Positions 55,303 through 62,997 of a stretch of 64,000 nucleotides of DNA are shown here, piece after piece; position 1 is the first letter of the stretch; each line of letters begins with the position of its first letter. The translations under genes were made by a program, and so were the position numbers. The notes beneath the pieces are model-generated. The model searched no databases and was not told the DNA's origin. It saw only the letters and a list, made by a program, of their open reading frames with translations. The stretch lies in NCBI RefSeq assembly GCF_000024005.1, contig NC_013132.1:2164001-2228000 (forward strand). The letters are read 5' to 3'. Source of the stretch: Chitinophaga pinensis DSM 2588. GTDB taxonomy: Bacteria > Bacteroidota > Bacteroidia > Chitinophagales > Chitinophagaceae.

Positions 55303-55547
55303 TTTATATAGTTTTAAATGTATTTAAGAAATATAGAAAATACAGTAACACAGCCAGTAACCTGACCGTCTGTATGCATATAATTTAAGGGAGTATTTCG
55401 CAGTGTAGTAATACAAAACTACATCATATTTTCTGTGCAGTATCATCTCACCCCTTATATCATCCATAATGAACAAACTGAACAAGAACACCTCCATTCC
55501 AAACTTTTCCTACCTTTAAGCCCACTTTAACTCTAAACGACACAGTT
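55303..55547 (+). promoter_or_regulatory. Intergenic region with probable GH3 promoter
   Basis: TACCTTTA at 55511-55518 matches 7 of 8 positions of the Bacteroidota -7 element TAnnTTTG and lies 30 bp before the GH3 ATG. No convincing TTG -33 was found at the right distance. The rest is AT-rich and holds the promoter of the minus-strand small genes. No gene was seen here. Confidence 0.4.
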
Positions 55548-57803
55548 ATGAAGAACCCGAAGCGCCTGCTCGTAGCCACCCTGCTACTGGCAGCTCTCAG
55601 CGTGAAGGCACAAACCCCTAAGCAGACCTTCGTGAATAGTCTTATTAAGCGGATGACGCTGGACGAAAAAATAGGCCAGCTTAACCTGCTCACCAGTGAT
55701 ATGGATGTTACCGGACCATTTATGAAGCCGGGATATAAAAAAGACGTTGAAGCCGGTCTTTGCGGCTCCATATTCAATGCCTATACACCGCAATATACCC
55801 GCCAGTTGCAGGAAATGGCCATGAATACCAGACTGAAAATACCGCTGTTATTCGGGTATGATGTTATCCACGGACACAAAACGATCTTCCCCATTCCATT
55901 GGGAGAAGCCTGTACCTGGGATATGGCTCTGCTGGAACAGAGCGCCCGTATCGCCGCACAGGAAGCCAGTGCCGATGGCTTACAATGGACTTACTCCCCA
56001 ATGGTAGACATCGCCCGTGACCCCCGCTGGGGCCGTGTAGCTGAAGGCGTAGGAGAAGATACCTGGTATGGCGTACAGGTGGCGAAAGCCAAGGTAAAAG
56101 GCTACCAGGGTTCGGATCTCTCTGCTAACAATACCATCCTGGCCTGTGTAAAGCACTTCGCTTTATATGGTGCTATTGAAGCGGGCCGCGATTATAATAC
56201 GGTAGACATGAGCCGCCGGCAGATGTACCAGTATTATCTGCCGCCTTATAAGGCCGCCATTGATGCTGGTGTAGCTACTGCCATGACTTCCTTTAATGAG
56301 ATCGACGGTACGCCGGCTACAGCTAATAAATGGCTGCTGACTGACCTCCTGAGGAAAGACTGGGGCTTTAAAGGCTTCGTGGTGACAGACTATACCGCTA
56401 TCAATGAAATGATTGCCCACGGAAACGTAAAAGACGAATATGAAGCAGGTGCTGCTGCCCTGAATGCCGGCGTCGATATGGATATGCAGGGTGGTATTTT
56501 TGCCGGACAACTGAAAAAGCTGCTCCAGGACAAAAAGGTGACCCTGAAGGAAATTGACAGCGCCGTATACCGTATTCTGGCGGCTAAATATGACCTGGGC
56601 CTGTTCAAAGACCCTTTCAGGTACTGCGATACTGTCAGAGCCGCAAAAGAGATTATGTCTGCTGAAAACCTGGCTGCTGCCCAGAAGATCGCAGAGCGCT
56701 CTATCGTATTGCTGAAAAACGAGAACCAGCTGCTGCCCCTGAAGAAGGAGGCGAAAATCGCCCTGATCGGCCCACTGGCTGACAGTCAGCGGGATATGAT
56801 CGGCAACTGGTCAGCTGCAGGCGACTATACCAAAGCGGTTACCCTGCTGGAAGCCCTGAAGAAAAGATCCGCCAACGTGCAATACCTGCCCGGAGCGCAT
56901 TATACCCAGGACACCACCCTTTATAAAAGAGCCACCCAGAAATTAAAGCTGGATGCAGCAGATACTGCTAATCGTCAGCAGATGCTGGCAGCGGCTGTTG
57001 AACTGGCCAGGAAGTCTGATATCGTGGTAATGTCACTGGGAGAATCCCAGGGTATGACCGGAGAGGCTGCCAGCCGTTCTAATATCAGTATTCCGGAAAA
57101 CCAGCGGGAGCTGCTGAAGGCGGTATATGCCACCGGTAAACCGGTAGTCCTGGTATTGTCAAATGGCCGTCCGATAACACTGGAATGGGAAAATGCTCAC
57201 ATCCCGGCGATTCTGGAAACCTGGTTCCTGGGCACAAAAGCCGGTGATGCCATTGCCTCTGTACTGTTTGGCGACTACAATCCTGCCGGTAAGCTGACCA
57301 TGAGCTTCCCGCGTAATGTAGGGCAGATACCTATCTACTATAACCATAAGAACACGGGCCGTCCGATGAACCCGTATAATAAATACTCTTCCAAGTACCT
57401 GGATACGGAAAATGACCCGCTGTTTCCATTCGGATATGGGCTGAGCTACACTACATTCAGCTATGGAGACCTGAAACTGAGCAAACAGCAGATGGCTGCT
57501 ACAGACAAATTGCACATCAGCATCCCGGTGACTAATAATGGCAATTTTGACGGAGAGGAAGTGGTACAGTTGTATGTAAGAGACCTGGTAGGCTCTGTGA
57601 CCCGCCCGGTAAAAGAGCTGAAAGGCTATAAAAAGATCTCCCTGGCAAAGGGTGAGACAAAGACCGTGACCTTTGAACTCTCCGTGGAAGACCTCAAGTT
57701 CTATGACAAGGATATGCGCTGGAAGGCAGAACCGGGCGATTTTACCGTATTTGTAGGTACAAATAGCAGGGATGTACAGTCAGCAGGGTTTACATTAAAA
57801 TAA
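55548..57803 (+). CDS. GH3 beta-glucosidase (BglX-like)
   Basis: A 751-residue secreted protein (signal '...LLLAALSVKA-QTP'). Layout as in periplasmic BglX: GH3 barrel with 'MTLDEKIGQLNLL', 'YSPMVDIARDPRWGRVAEG', 'VKHFALYGAIEAGRDYNTVDM' and nucleophile Asp281 in 'KGFVVTDYTAINEM'; the C-terminal alpha/beta sandwich 'SIVLLKNENQLLPL', 'GNWSAAGDY', 'GESQGMTGEAASR'; and an FN3-like domain from about residue 655 ('NNGNFDGEEVVQLYVRDLVGSVTRPVKELKGY'). It releases terminal beta-linked glucose, or xylose in some members. It is a single-gene unit, not part of the pectin PUL. Confidence 0.94.
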   Translation: MKNPKRLLVATLLLAALSVKAQTPKQTFVNSLIKRMTLDEKIGQLNLLTSDMDVTGPFMKPGYKKDVEAGLCGSIFNAYTPQYTRQLQEMAMNTRLKIPLLFGYDVIHGHKTIFPIPLGEACTWDMALLEQSARIAAQEASADGLQWTYSPMVDIARDPRWGRVAEGVGEDTWYGVQVAKAKVKGYQGSDLSANNTILACVKHFALYGAIEAGRDYNTVDMSRRQMYQYYLPPYKAAIDAGVATAMTSFNEIDGTPATANKWLLTDLLRKDWGFKGFVVTDYTAINEMIAHGNVKDEYEAGAAALNAGVDMDMQGGIFAGQLKKLLQDKKVTLKEIDSAVYRILAAKYDLGLFKDPFRYCDTVRAAKEIMSAENLAAAQKIAERSIVLLKNENQLLPLKKEAKIALIGPLADSQRDMIGNWSAAGDYTKAVTLLEALKKRSANVQYLPGAHYTQDTTLYKRATQKLKLDAADTANRQQMLAAAVELARKSDIVVMSLGESQGMTGEAASRSNISIPENQRELLKAVYATGKPVVLVLSNGRPITLEWENAHIPAILETWFLGTKAGDAIASVLFGDYNPAGKLTMSFPRNVGQIPIYYNHKNTGRPMNPYNKYSSKYLDTENDPLFPFGYGLSYTTFSYGDLKLSKQQMAATDKLHISIPVTNNGNFDGEEVVQLYVRDLVGSVTRPVKELKGYKKISLAKGETKTVTFELSVEDLKFYDKDMRWKAEPGDFTVFVGTNSRDVQSAGFTLK

Positions 57804-57826
57804 TGGTCAATAAGGCAAAAATTAGT

Positions 57827-57855
57827 TTGATTATTCAAAATAGTTATTACCTTCG
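57827..57855 (+). promoter_or_regulatory. Probable promoter of the his operon
   Basis: TTG (57827-57829) and TACCTTCG (57848-57855) match the Bacteroidota -33 TTG and -7 TAnnTTTG elements (7/8) with 18 bp between them. Transcription would begin near 57862, just before the leader-peptide ATG at 57873. Confidence 0.6.
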
Positions 57856-57872
57856 CATCGTTATTTCAAACT

Positions 57873-57935
57873 ATGAGCATTAACGTACATACACATCATC
57901 ACCATCATTCTTACCGCGCAGGTAGGCTGGGATGA
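57873..57935 (+). CDS. His operon leader peptide
   Basis: A 20-codon frame with ATG 57873 and TGA 57933 that carries six His codons in seven (residues 6-12, HTHHHHH), then SYRAGRLG. Its place between a promoter-like sequence and a strong terminator upstream of hisG is that of a classical attenuator leader. When charged His-tRNA is scarce, a ribosome would stall on the His run. It is translated only for regulation; the peptide itself needs no function. Confidence 0.9.
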   Translation: MSINVHTHHHHHSYRAGRLG

Positions 57936-57973
57936 TTTTATGTACTAAATAATAAAAACATTAGAACATAATC

Positions 57974-58005
57974 AGGGGCTTACCAAATGGTAAGCCCCTT
58001 TTTTG
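57974..58005 (+). terminator. His attenuator terminator with competing antiterminator
   Basis: A perfect 11-bp stem AGGGGCTTACC / GGTAAGCCCCT (57974-57984 with 57989-57999), loop AAAT and six T. GGTAGGCT at 57921-57928, just after the His codons, can pair with 57977-57984 over 8 bp (two G-U), which would break the terminator's left arm. It lies 26 bp before hisG. Confidence 0.88.
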
Positions 58006-58030
58006 TTTTCACCGGAATATTGTTAAAAAC

Positions 58031-58885
58031 ATGAAACTGAGAATTGCTATTCAGAAATCAGGTCGTTTACACGACGACTCCATCAAACTGTTGAAAGAAT
58101 GTGGTATAGACATCAACAACGGTGTTAATAAACTGAAAACAGAAGCCAGCAATTTTCCGCTGGAGGTATTCTTCCTGCGTGATGATGATATTCCGCAATA
58201 CGTTGAAGACGGTGTGGCAGATATCGGTATCGTAGGTGAGAACGTGATCATTGAAAAAGCCCGTCCTGTGAAGATTGCAGAGAAACTGGGCTTTGGTAAA
58301 TGCCGTCTTTCCCTGGCAATACCAAAAGCAGCGGAGTACAACGGCGTAAAGGATATGGATAAACTGCGTATCGCTACCAGCTATCCGGTTATCCTGCAAA
58401 ACTTCCTGAATCAACACAATATCACTGCTGATATCCACGAGATCAGTGGTTCTGTGGAGATCGCCCCTGGTATCGGTCTGGCGGATGCTATCTGTGACCT
58501 GGTAAGCAGCGGTTCCACCCTGTTCATGAACGGTCTGAAGGAAGTAGAAGTGATCCTGAAATCTGAAGCAGCACTCATCAGCAATGATAACCTGACACCT
58601 GAGCAGGAAGCACTGTTACAGAAACTGCTGTTCCGCATACAGTCTGTAAAGAAAGCGAAAAACAATAAGTACGTACTGCTGAACGCTCCTAATGATAAAC
58701 TACAGGAGATCATCAGCCTGTTGCCGGGTATGAAAAGCCCTACCGTTCTGCCACTGGCAGAAGAAGGCTGGAGCTCCGTGCACTCCGTACTGAATGAGAA
58801 TGCTTTCTGGGATATCATTGAAAATCTGAAAGCTGCCGGTGCACAGGGTATCCTGGTAGTACCGATCGAAAAGATGATTATATAA
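58031..58885 (+). CDS. hisG: ATP phosphoribosyltransferase, long form
   Basis: A 284-residue protein for the first step of histidine synthesis (ATP + PRPP to phosphoribosyl-ATP). The N-terminal catalytic part shows 'LRIAIQKSGRLHDDSIKLLKECG', 'ADIGIVGENV' and 'LRIATSYPVILQNFL', and the PRPP loop region 'IHEISGSVEIAPGIGLADAICDLVSSG'. Residues about 210-284 form the ACT-like regulatory domain of the long form ('KYVLLNAPNDKLQEIISLLPGMKSPTVLPLAEEGW'), so no HisZ is needed and feedback by histidine is expected. It is the first gene behind the His attenuator. Confidence 0.97.
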   Translation: MKLRIAIQKSGRLHDDSIKLLKECGIDINNGVNKLKTEASNFPLEVFFLRDDDIPQYVEDGVADIGIVGENVIIEKARPVKIAEKLGFGKCRLSLAIPKAAEYNGVKDMDKLRIATSYPVILQNFLNQHNITADIHEISGSVEIAPGIGLADAICDLVSSGSTLFMNGLKEVEVILKSEAALISNDNLTPEQEALLQKLLFRIQSVKKAKNNKYVLLNAPNDKLQEIISLLPGMKSPTVLPLAEEGWSSVHSVLNENAFWDIIENLKAAGAQGILVVPIEKMII

Positions 58886-58898
58886 TAATCAGTATAGG

Positions 58899-58930
58899 AA
58901 TAAGCAGCTTTAAGTTATTGGCTGCTTATT
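58899..58930 (+). repeat. Intra-operon hairpin between hisG and hisD
   Basis: A perfect 10-bp stem AATAAGCAGC / GCTGCTTATT (58899-58908 with 58921-58930), loop 12 nt, followed by TCTTCG without a T run. It could slow polymerase or stabilise the hisG part of the transcript rather than fully terminate. Confidence 0.5.
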
Positions 58931-58959
58931 TCTTCGAGACAGGAATTAAATATGAACCA

Positions 58960-58994
58960 ATTCTTAATTCCTAATTCTTAATTCCTAATTCCTA
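58960..58994 (+). repeat. Five tandem ATTCYTA heptamers just before hisD
   Basis: The units ATTCTTA, ATTCCTA, ATTCTTA, ATTCCTA and ATTCCTA run without gaps and end 7 bp before the hisD ATG at 59002. They occupy the place of the ribosome-binding region. Copy number could vary by slippage and change hisD translation. Confidence 0.85.
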
Positions 58995-59001
58995 ATCGCG
59001 C

Positions 59002-60291
59002 ATGCAGGTATTCGAATATCCCGAACGCTCACAATGGCCGGAATTACTGCAAAGACCGGTTTTAGATACAACAGCACTGGAAACCAGTGTAGGCAATATA
59101 CTCGCTGCTGTTAAACAGGACGGTGATACAGCTGTACGCAGATATGCACAGCAGTTTGATAAAGTACAGCTGGAAGCCCTGGAAGTCACTCCCGCAGAAT
59201 TTGCCAAAGCAACTGCATCACTCGATGCAGCACTGAAAAAGGCCATCCTTCAGGCGAAACATAATATTGAGGTTTTCCACAAAGCACAACAGGAACATAC
59301 CAAGGTGATCGAAACGATGCCGGGTGTACAGTGCTGGCGTAAACCTGTCGCTATTGAAAAAGTAGGATTATACATTCCCGGAGGTTCCGCTCCGTTGTTC
59401 TCTACCATATTAATGCTGGGTATCCCTGCCATGATCGCCGGCTGTAAGGAGATCGTACTCTGTACACCATCCAACGCTGCCGGAGAAGTACATCCTGCGG
59501 TATTGTTTGCCGCACAGGAAGTAGGCGTGGAGCGCGTATTCAAAATAGGCGGTGTACAGGCAATCGGTGCAATGGCTTACGGGACGGAAAGTGTACCTCG
59601 TGTGCATAAAATATTTGGTCCGGGTAACCAGTACGTGACCTGTGCAAAACAGCTGGTGAATAAAAGCGGCGTAGCGATCGATATGCCTGCAGGACCATCA
59701 GAAGTAGCCGTACTGGCAGACGAAACATGCGTACCTGCATTTGTAGCGGCAGACCTGCTGTCTCAGGCAGAACATGGTCCGGATAGCCAGGTATTACTGG
59801 TTACTACAGCGCCTGAAATCATCGCGGAAGTACAACAGGAAGTAGCGGCGCAACTGGCACAGCTGCCACGTCAGGATATTGCTGCACGTGCACTGGAAAA
59901 CAGTCGCATACTACTGGTAAAAGATACCGCTGAAGCAATGGAATTGCTCAATGCATATGCTCCTGAGCACCTGATTGTAGCTTGTAAAGATGATATTGCT
60001 GTTGCCGATGCAGTAGTCAATGCAGGTTCTGTATTCCTGGGTAACTACTCTCCGGAGAGTGCCGGTGATTATGCATCAGGAACAAACCATACACTGCCGA
60101 CCAACGGTTACGCAACTGCTTACAGTGGTGTGTCTCTGGACAGTTTTGTGAAGAAAATTACCTTCCAGCGACTGACACAGGAAGGACTGCAACAGATAGG
60201 CGCAACGATAGAAACGATGGCAGCAGCAGAAGGACTGGATGCACATAAAAATGCAGTAACAGTACGTCTGAAACAAAAGGCTCAATCATAA
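59002..60291 (+). CDS. hisD: Histidinol dehydrogenase
   Basis: At 429 residues it has the usual length. It oxidises L-histidinol to L-histidine in two NAD+-dependent steps with zinc. Signature regions: 'VGLYIPGGSAPLFSTILMLGIPAMIAGCKEIVLCTPS', 'IGGVQAIGAMAYGTESVPRVHKIFGPGNQYVT', 'GVAIDMPAGPSEVAVLADE', 'LLSQAEHGPDSQ' (Gln/His zinc ligands), 'APEHLI' and 'GTNHTLPTNGYATAYSG' (His ligand region). It is the second gene of the operon, 116 bp after hisG, with a hairpin and heptamer repeats between them. Confidence 0.97.
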   Translation: MQVFEYPERSQWPELLQRPVLDTTALETSVGNILAAVKQDGDTAVRRYAQQFDKVQLEALEVTPAEFAKATASLDAALKKAILQAKHNIEVFHKAQQEHTKVIETMPGVQCWRKPVAIEKVGLYIPGGSAPLFSTILMLGIPAMIAGCKEIVLCTPSNAAGEVHPAVLFAAQEVGVERVFKIGGVQAIGAMAYGTESVPRVHKIFGPGNQYVTCAKQLVNKSGVAIDMPAGPSEVAVLADETCVPAFVAADLLSQAEHGPDSQVLLVTTAPEIIAEVQQEVAAQLAQLPRQDIAARALENSRILLVKDTAEAMELLNAYAPEHLIVACKDDIAVADAVVNAGSVFLGNYSPESAGDYASGTNHTLPTNGYATAYSGVSLDSFVKKITFQRLTQEGLQQIGATIETMAAAEGLDAHKNAVTVRLKQKAQS

Positions 60292-60302
60292 AATCTACTA
60301 CA

Positions 60303-61358
60303 ATGTTCGATCTTAATAGCTTACTACGCGACAATATAAAACGCCTGGTGCCTTACTCTACCGCCAGGGATGAATTCAAAGGAGAAGCTTCTATTTTCCT
60401 TGACGCCAATGAAAACAGCTTTGGCTCTCCGCTGCCGGTTAACTACAACCGTTACCCGGATCCGATGCAGTGGAAAGTAAAATATAAACTGGCAGATATT
60501 AAGGGTGTACCACCACAGAACATCTTCCTGGGAAATGGCAGTGATGAAGTAATAGATGTACTGTACCGCTCTTTCTGTCGCCCGGGTGTTGACAACGTGG
60601 TACTGTTCCCGCCTACGTACGGCATGTATGAAGTGAGCGCAAATATCAACGATGTGATCGTAAGAAAAGTCTCGCTCACACCTGATTACCAGATAGACAT
60701 GGCCGCTTTACAGGAGGCAGTGGACGAGCGCACAAAACTGATCTTTATCTGCTCTCCGAATAATCCTACCGGTAACTCTATCAACCGTAGTGACATCGAA
60801 ATGATCCTGAATAACTTTGATGGTATCGTTGTAGTCGATGAAGCTTATATCAACTTCGCCCGCCAGAAAACATTTATATCAGAACTGACAGAATATCCTA
60901 ATCTCGTCGTGATGCAGACCCTGTCTAAAGCATGGGGCCTGGCGGCACTGCGTGTAGGTATGGCATTCGCCGGAGAAGATATTATCAATGTACTGAACAA
61001 GGTAAAACCGCCGTACAATATCAATCAGGCAGCGCAGGATCTGGTGCTGGAAGCACTGGATAACATCACCCAGGTGAATGAGTGGATCCGTGAAACAGTG
61101 ATCGAAAGAGATAAGCTGGCGGCAGGTTTAATCGGTCTGCCACAGGTACTGGAGGTATATCCGAGTGACGCCAACTTCCTGCTGGCAAAAACAACGGATG
61201 CAAAAGGTATTTACAATCACCTGGTAGAAAAAGGTATTATCGTGCGCGACCGTTCCAAAGTAGAACTCTGTAATGGTTGTCTGCGTATTACCGTTGGTAC
61301 ACCGGAAGAGAATACCGTGCTGCTGGAAACAATCGCACAGGTTGCCGTAAACGCATAA
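60303..61358 (+). CDS. hisC: Histidinol-phosphate aminotransferase
   Basis: A 351-residue class II PLP aminotransferase, 11 bp after hisD. It converts imidazole-acetol phosphate and glutamate to histidinol phosphate. Visible: 'FLDANENSFGSPLPVNYNRYPDP', 'IFLGNGSDEVIDVLYR', 'FICSPNNPTGN', 'VVVDEAYINFA', PLP-binding Lys209 in 'MQTLSKAWGLAALRVGMAFA', and 'SDANFLLAKTTDAKGIYNHLVEKGIIVRDRS'. Confidence 0.97.
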   Translation: MFDLNSLLRDNIKRLVPYSTARDEFKGEASIFLDANENSFGSPLPVNYNRYPDPMQWKVKYKLADIKGVPPQNIFLGNGSDEVIDVLYRSFCRPGVDNVVLFPPTYGMYEVSANINDVIVRKVSLTPDYQIDMAALQEAVDERTKLIFICSPNNPTGNSINRSDIEMILNNFDGIVVVDEAYINFARQKTFISELTEYPNLVVMQTLSKAWGLAALRVGMAFAGEDIINVLNKVKPPYNINQAAQDLVLEALDNITQVNEWIRETVIERDKLAAGLIGLPQVLEVYPSDANFLLAKTTDAKGIYNHLVEKGIIVRDRSKVELCNGCLRITVGTPEENTVLLETIAQVAVNA

Positions 61359-61436
61359 TACCAGGAAAGATATCAAACCGGCAGTCACAACGACCGCCGG
61401 CTCTACAAACACAAAGCGCCATAATAAAACAGTATA

Positions 61437-62573
61437 ATGAAAAGAGTCCTCTTCATAGACAGAGATGGTACCATGATCAAAGAAGTACCGCCTACTTACC
61501 AGATTGACAGCCTTGAAAAGGTGGAGTTCTATCCTAAGGTATTTACTTATCTGGCCCGTATTGCAGCGGAGCTGGATTATGAACTGGCGATGGTTACCAA
61601 CCAGGATGGTCTGGGTACCAATAGCTTCCCTGAAGCTGATTTCTGGCCTGCACAGAATTTTATTCTGCGTTCCTTTGAGAATGAAGGTGTGAAGTTTGAC
61701 GAGATTTATATTGACCGTTCTTTTCCGCATGAAAATGCACCTACGCGTAAACCACGCACGGGTATGCTGACAAAGTATTTCTCTCCTGAGTATGATCTGG
61801 CGAATTCATTTGTGATCGGTGATCGTATTACAGATGTAGAACTGGCAAAGAACCTGGGTGCAAAGGCGATCTGGCTGAATGAAGGTACCGGTCTTGGCGG
61901 CGCTGAAATCAAAGACAGTGCGGCTGCATTGAAAGATACCATTGCGTTGGAATCTACAGATTGGGAAAAGATCTATGAGTTCCTGAAAGTGGGACTGCGT
62001 ACTGTAACACATACGCGTACCACTAAAGAAACAGATATCACTATCTCGCTGAACCTCGATGGTACAGGTAAAGCTGATATCGAAACAGGTCTGGGTTTCT
62101 TTGATCATATGCTGGATCAGATCGCACGTCATGGCAGCATTGACCTGACGGTAAAAGCCAAAGGTGATCTGCATATTGACGAGCATCACACAATCGAAGA
62201 TACCGGTCTGGCACTGGGAGAAGCAATCGCACAGGCGCTGGCTGACAAGAGAGGTATTGAGCGTTATGGTTTCTGTTTGCCGATGGATGATTGTCTGGCA
62301 CAGGCTGCTATTGACTTCGGTGGTCGCAACTGGATCGTATGGGATGCGAAATTTAGCCGTGAGAAGATAGGAGAGATGCCGACTGAAATGTTCTTCCATT
62401 TCTTCAAATCATTCTCTGATGCGGCAAAATGTAACCTGAACATTAAAGCGGAAGGTGAAAACGAACACCACAAGATTGAGGCGATATTTAAAGTATTTGC
62501 CAAAGCGATCAAGATGGCGGTAAAACGCAATCCGATGAATATGCAGCTGCCAAGCACGAAAGGCGTACTGTAA
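61437..62573 (+). CDS. hisB: Bifunctional histidinol-phosphatase / imidazoleglycerol-phosphate dehydratase
   Basis: A 378-residue fusion. Residues 1-165 are a HAD phosphatase ('[13 protein letters not shown]', '[10 protein letters not shown]', '[23 protein letters not shown]'). Residues about 185-378 are the dehydratase ('[44 protein letters not shown]', '[39 protein letters not shown]') with its paired metal-binding DHHT and EHHK motifs. It catalyses steps six and eight of the pathway. It is the last his gene here: hisH, hisA, hisF and hisI do not follow. Confidence 0.96.
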   Translation: MKRVLFIDRDGTMIKEVPPTYQIDSLEKVEFYPKVFTYLARIAAELDYELAMVTNQDGLGTNSFPEADFWPAQNFILRSFENEGVKFDEIYIDRSFPHENAPTRKPRTGMLTKYFSPEYDLANSFVIGDRITDVELAKNLGAKAIWLNEGTGLGGAEIKDSAAALKDTIALESTDWEKIYEFLKVGLRTVTHTRTTKETDITISLNLDGTGKADIETGLGFFDHMLDQIARHGSIDLTVKAKGDLHIDEHHTIEDTGLALGEAIAQALADKRGIERYGFCLPMDDCLAQAAIDFGGRNWIVWDAKFSREKIGEMPTEMFFHFFKSFSDAAKCNLNIKAEGENEHHKIEAIFKVFAKAIKMAVKRNPMNMQLPSTKGVL

Positions 62574-62777
62574 TGGTAAGCAGCCATGTGCCGGGGAGGG
62601 GGGAACGCCAGGAAAAAAGCGGAGGATAAGGCAAGGGCTTACCTGCGACGCCTGCATATATTGTGATTATCAACAGACATATCTGAAAAATCGTGAAATG
62701 ATAAAACCGGTTATTATTAATAGAAAATCAATAAATACCCGGGAACTTATCACTTTACAAAGAATCTCAAAAAAAAT

Positions 62778-62808
62778 TTGCATGTTTTCAAAAAAGACCA
62801 GATATTTG
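62778..62808 (+). promoter_or_regulatory. Probable promoter of the trp operon
   Basis: TTG (62778-62780) and GATATTTG (62801-62808) fit the Bacteroidota -33 TTG / -7 TAnnTTTG pattern (7/8) with a 20-bp gap. The start of transcription would be near 62815, 13 bp before the leader-peptide ATG. Confidence 0.5.
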
Positions 62809-62827
62809 TTCTGCAAGAAATTAAAAC

Positions 62828-62881
62828 ATGAAGACAGTTATTACAAACAAGCATTGGTGGTGGCACAATATCAGATCCTGA
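62828..62881 (+). CDS. Trp operon leader peptide
   Basis: A 17-codon frame with ATG 62828 and TGA 62879 encoding MKTVITNKHWWWHNIRS, with three consecutive Trp codons at 10-12. It sits between a promoter-like pair and a strong terminator before trpE. A ribosome would stall at the Trp codons when charged Trp-tRNA is low. It was missed by ORF calling because of its length and because a longer spurious frame overlaps it. Confidence 0.9.
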   Translation: MKTVITNKHWWWHNIRS

Positions 62882-62923
62882 TAGAGTGTTACAGTGCCAT
62901 GTTTCGTAATGAAATATAATTTG

Positions 62924-62961
62924 GAAGGCCCGCTGTTACACAGCGGGCCTTCTTCGTTTTT
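62924..62961 (+). terminator. Trp attenuator terminator with possible antiterminator
   Basis: A perfect 12-bp stem GAAGGCCCGCTG / CAGCGGGCCTTC (62924-62935 with 62941-62952), loop TTACA, then TTCGTTTTT. TGTTACAGTG (62887-62896), 6 nt after the leader stop, can pair with 62931-62940 over 9 of 10 positions (one U-U mismatch, one G-U), competing with the upper stem. It lies 36 bp before trpE. Confidence 0.85.
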
Positions 62962-62997
62962 CAGATAGTCACCCAACAAAACTCAATCACAAATCCA

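Noticed and set aside
58899..58930. hisG-hisD hairpin as a full terminator
   Set aside because: The stem is perfect but no T run follows and hisD continues the pathway; I kept it only as a hairpin.
62698..62919. 73-codon forward frame before trpE
   Set aside because: It starts upstream of the likely promoter, has no recognisable content and overlaps the WWW leader peptide in another frame. The leader explains the region better.
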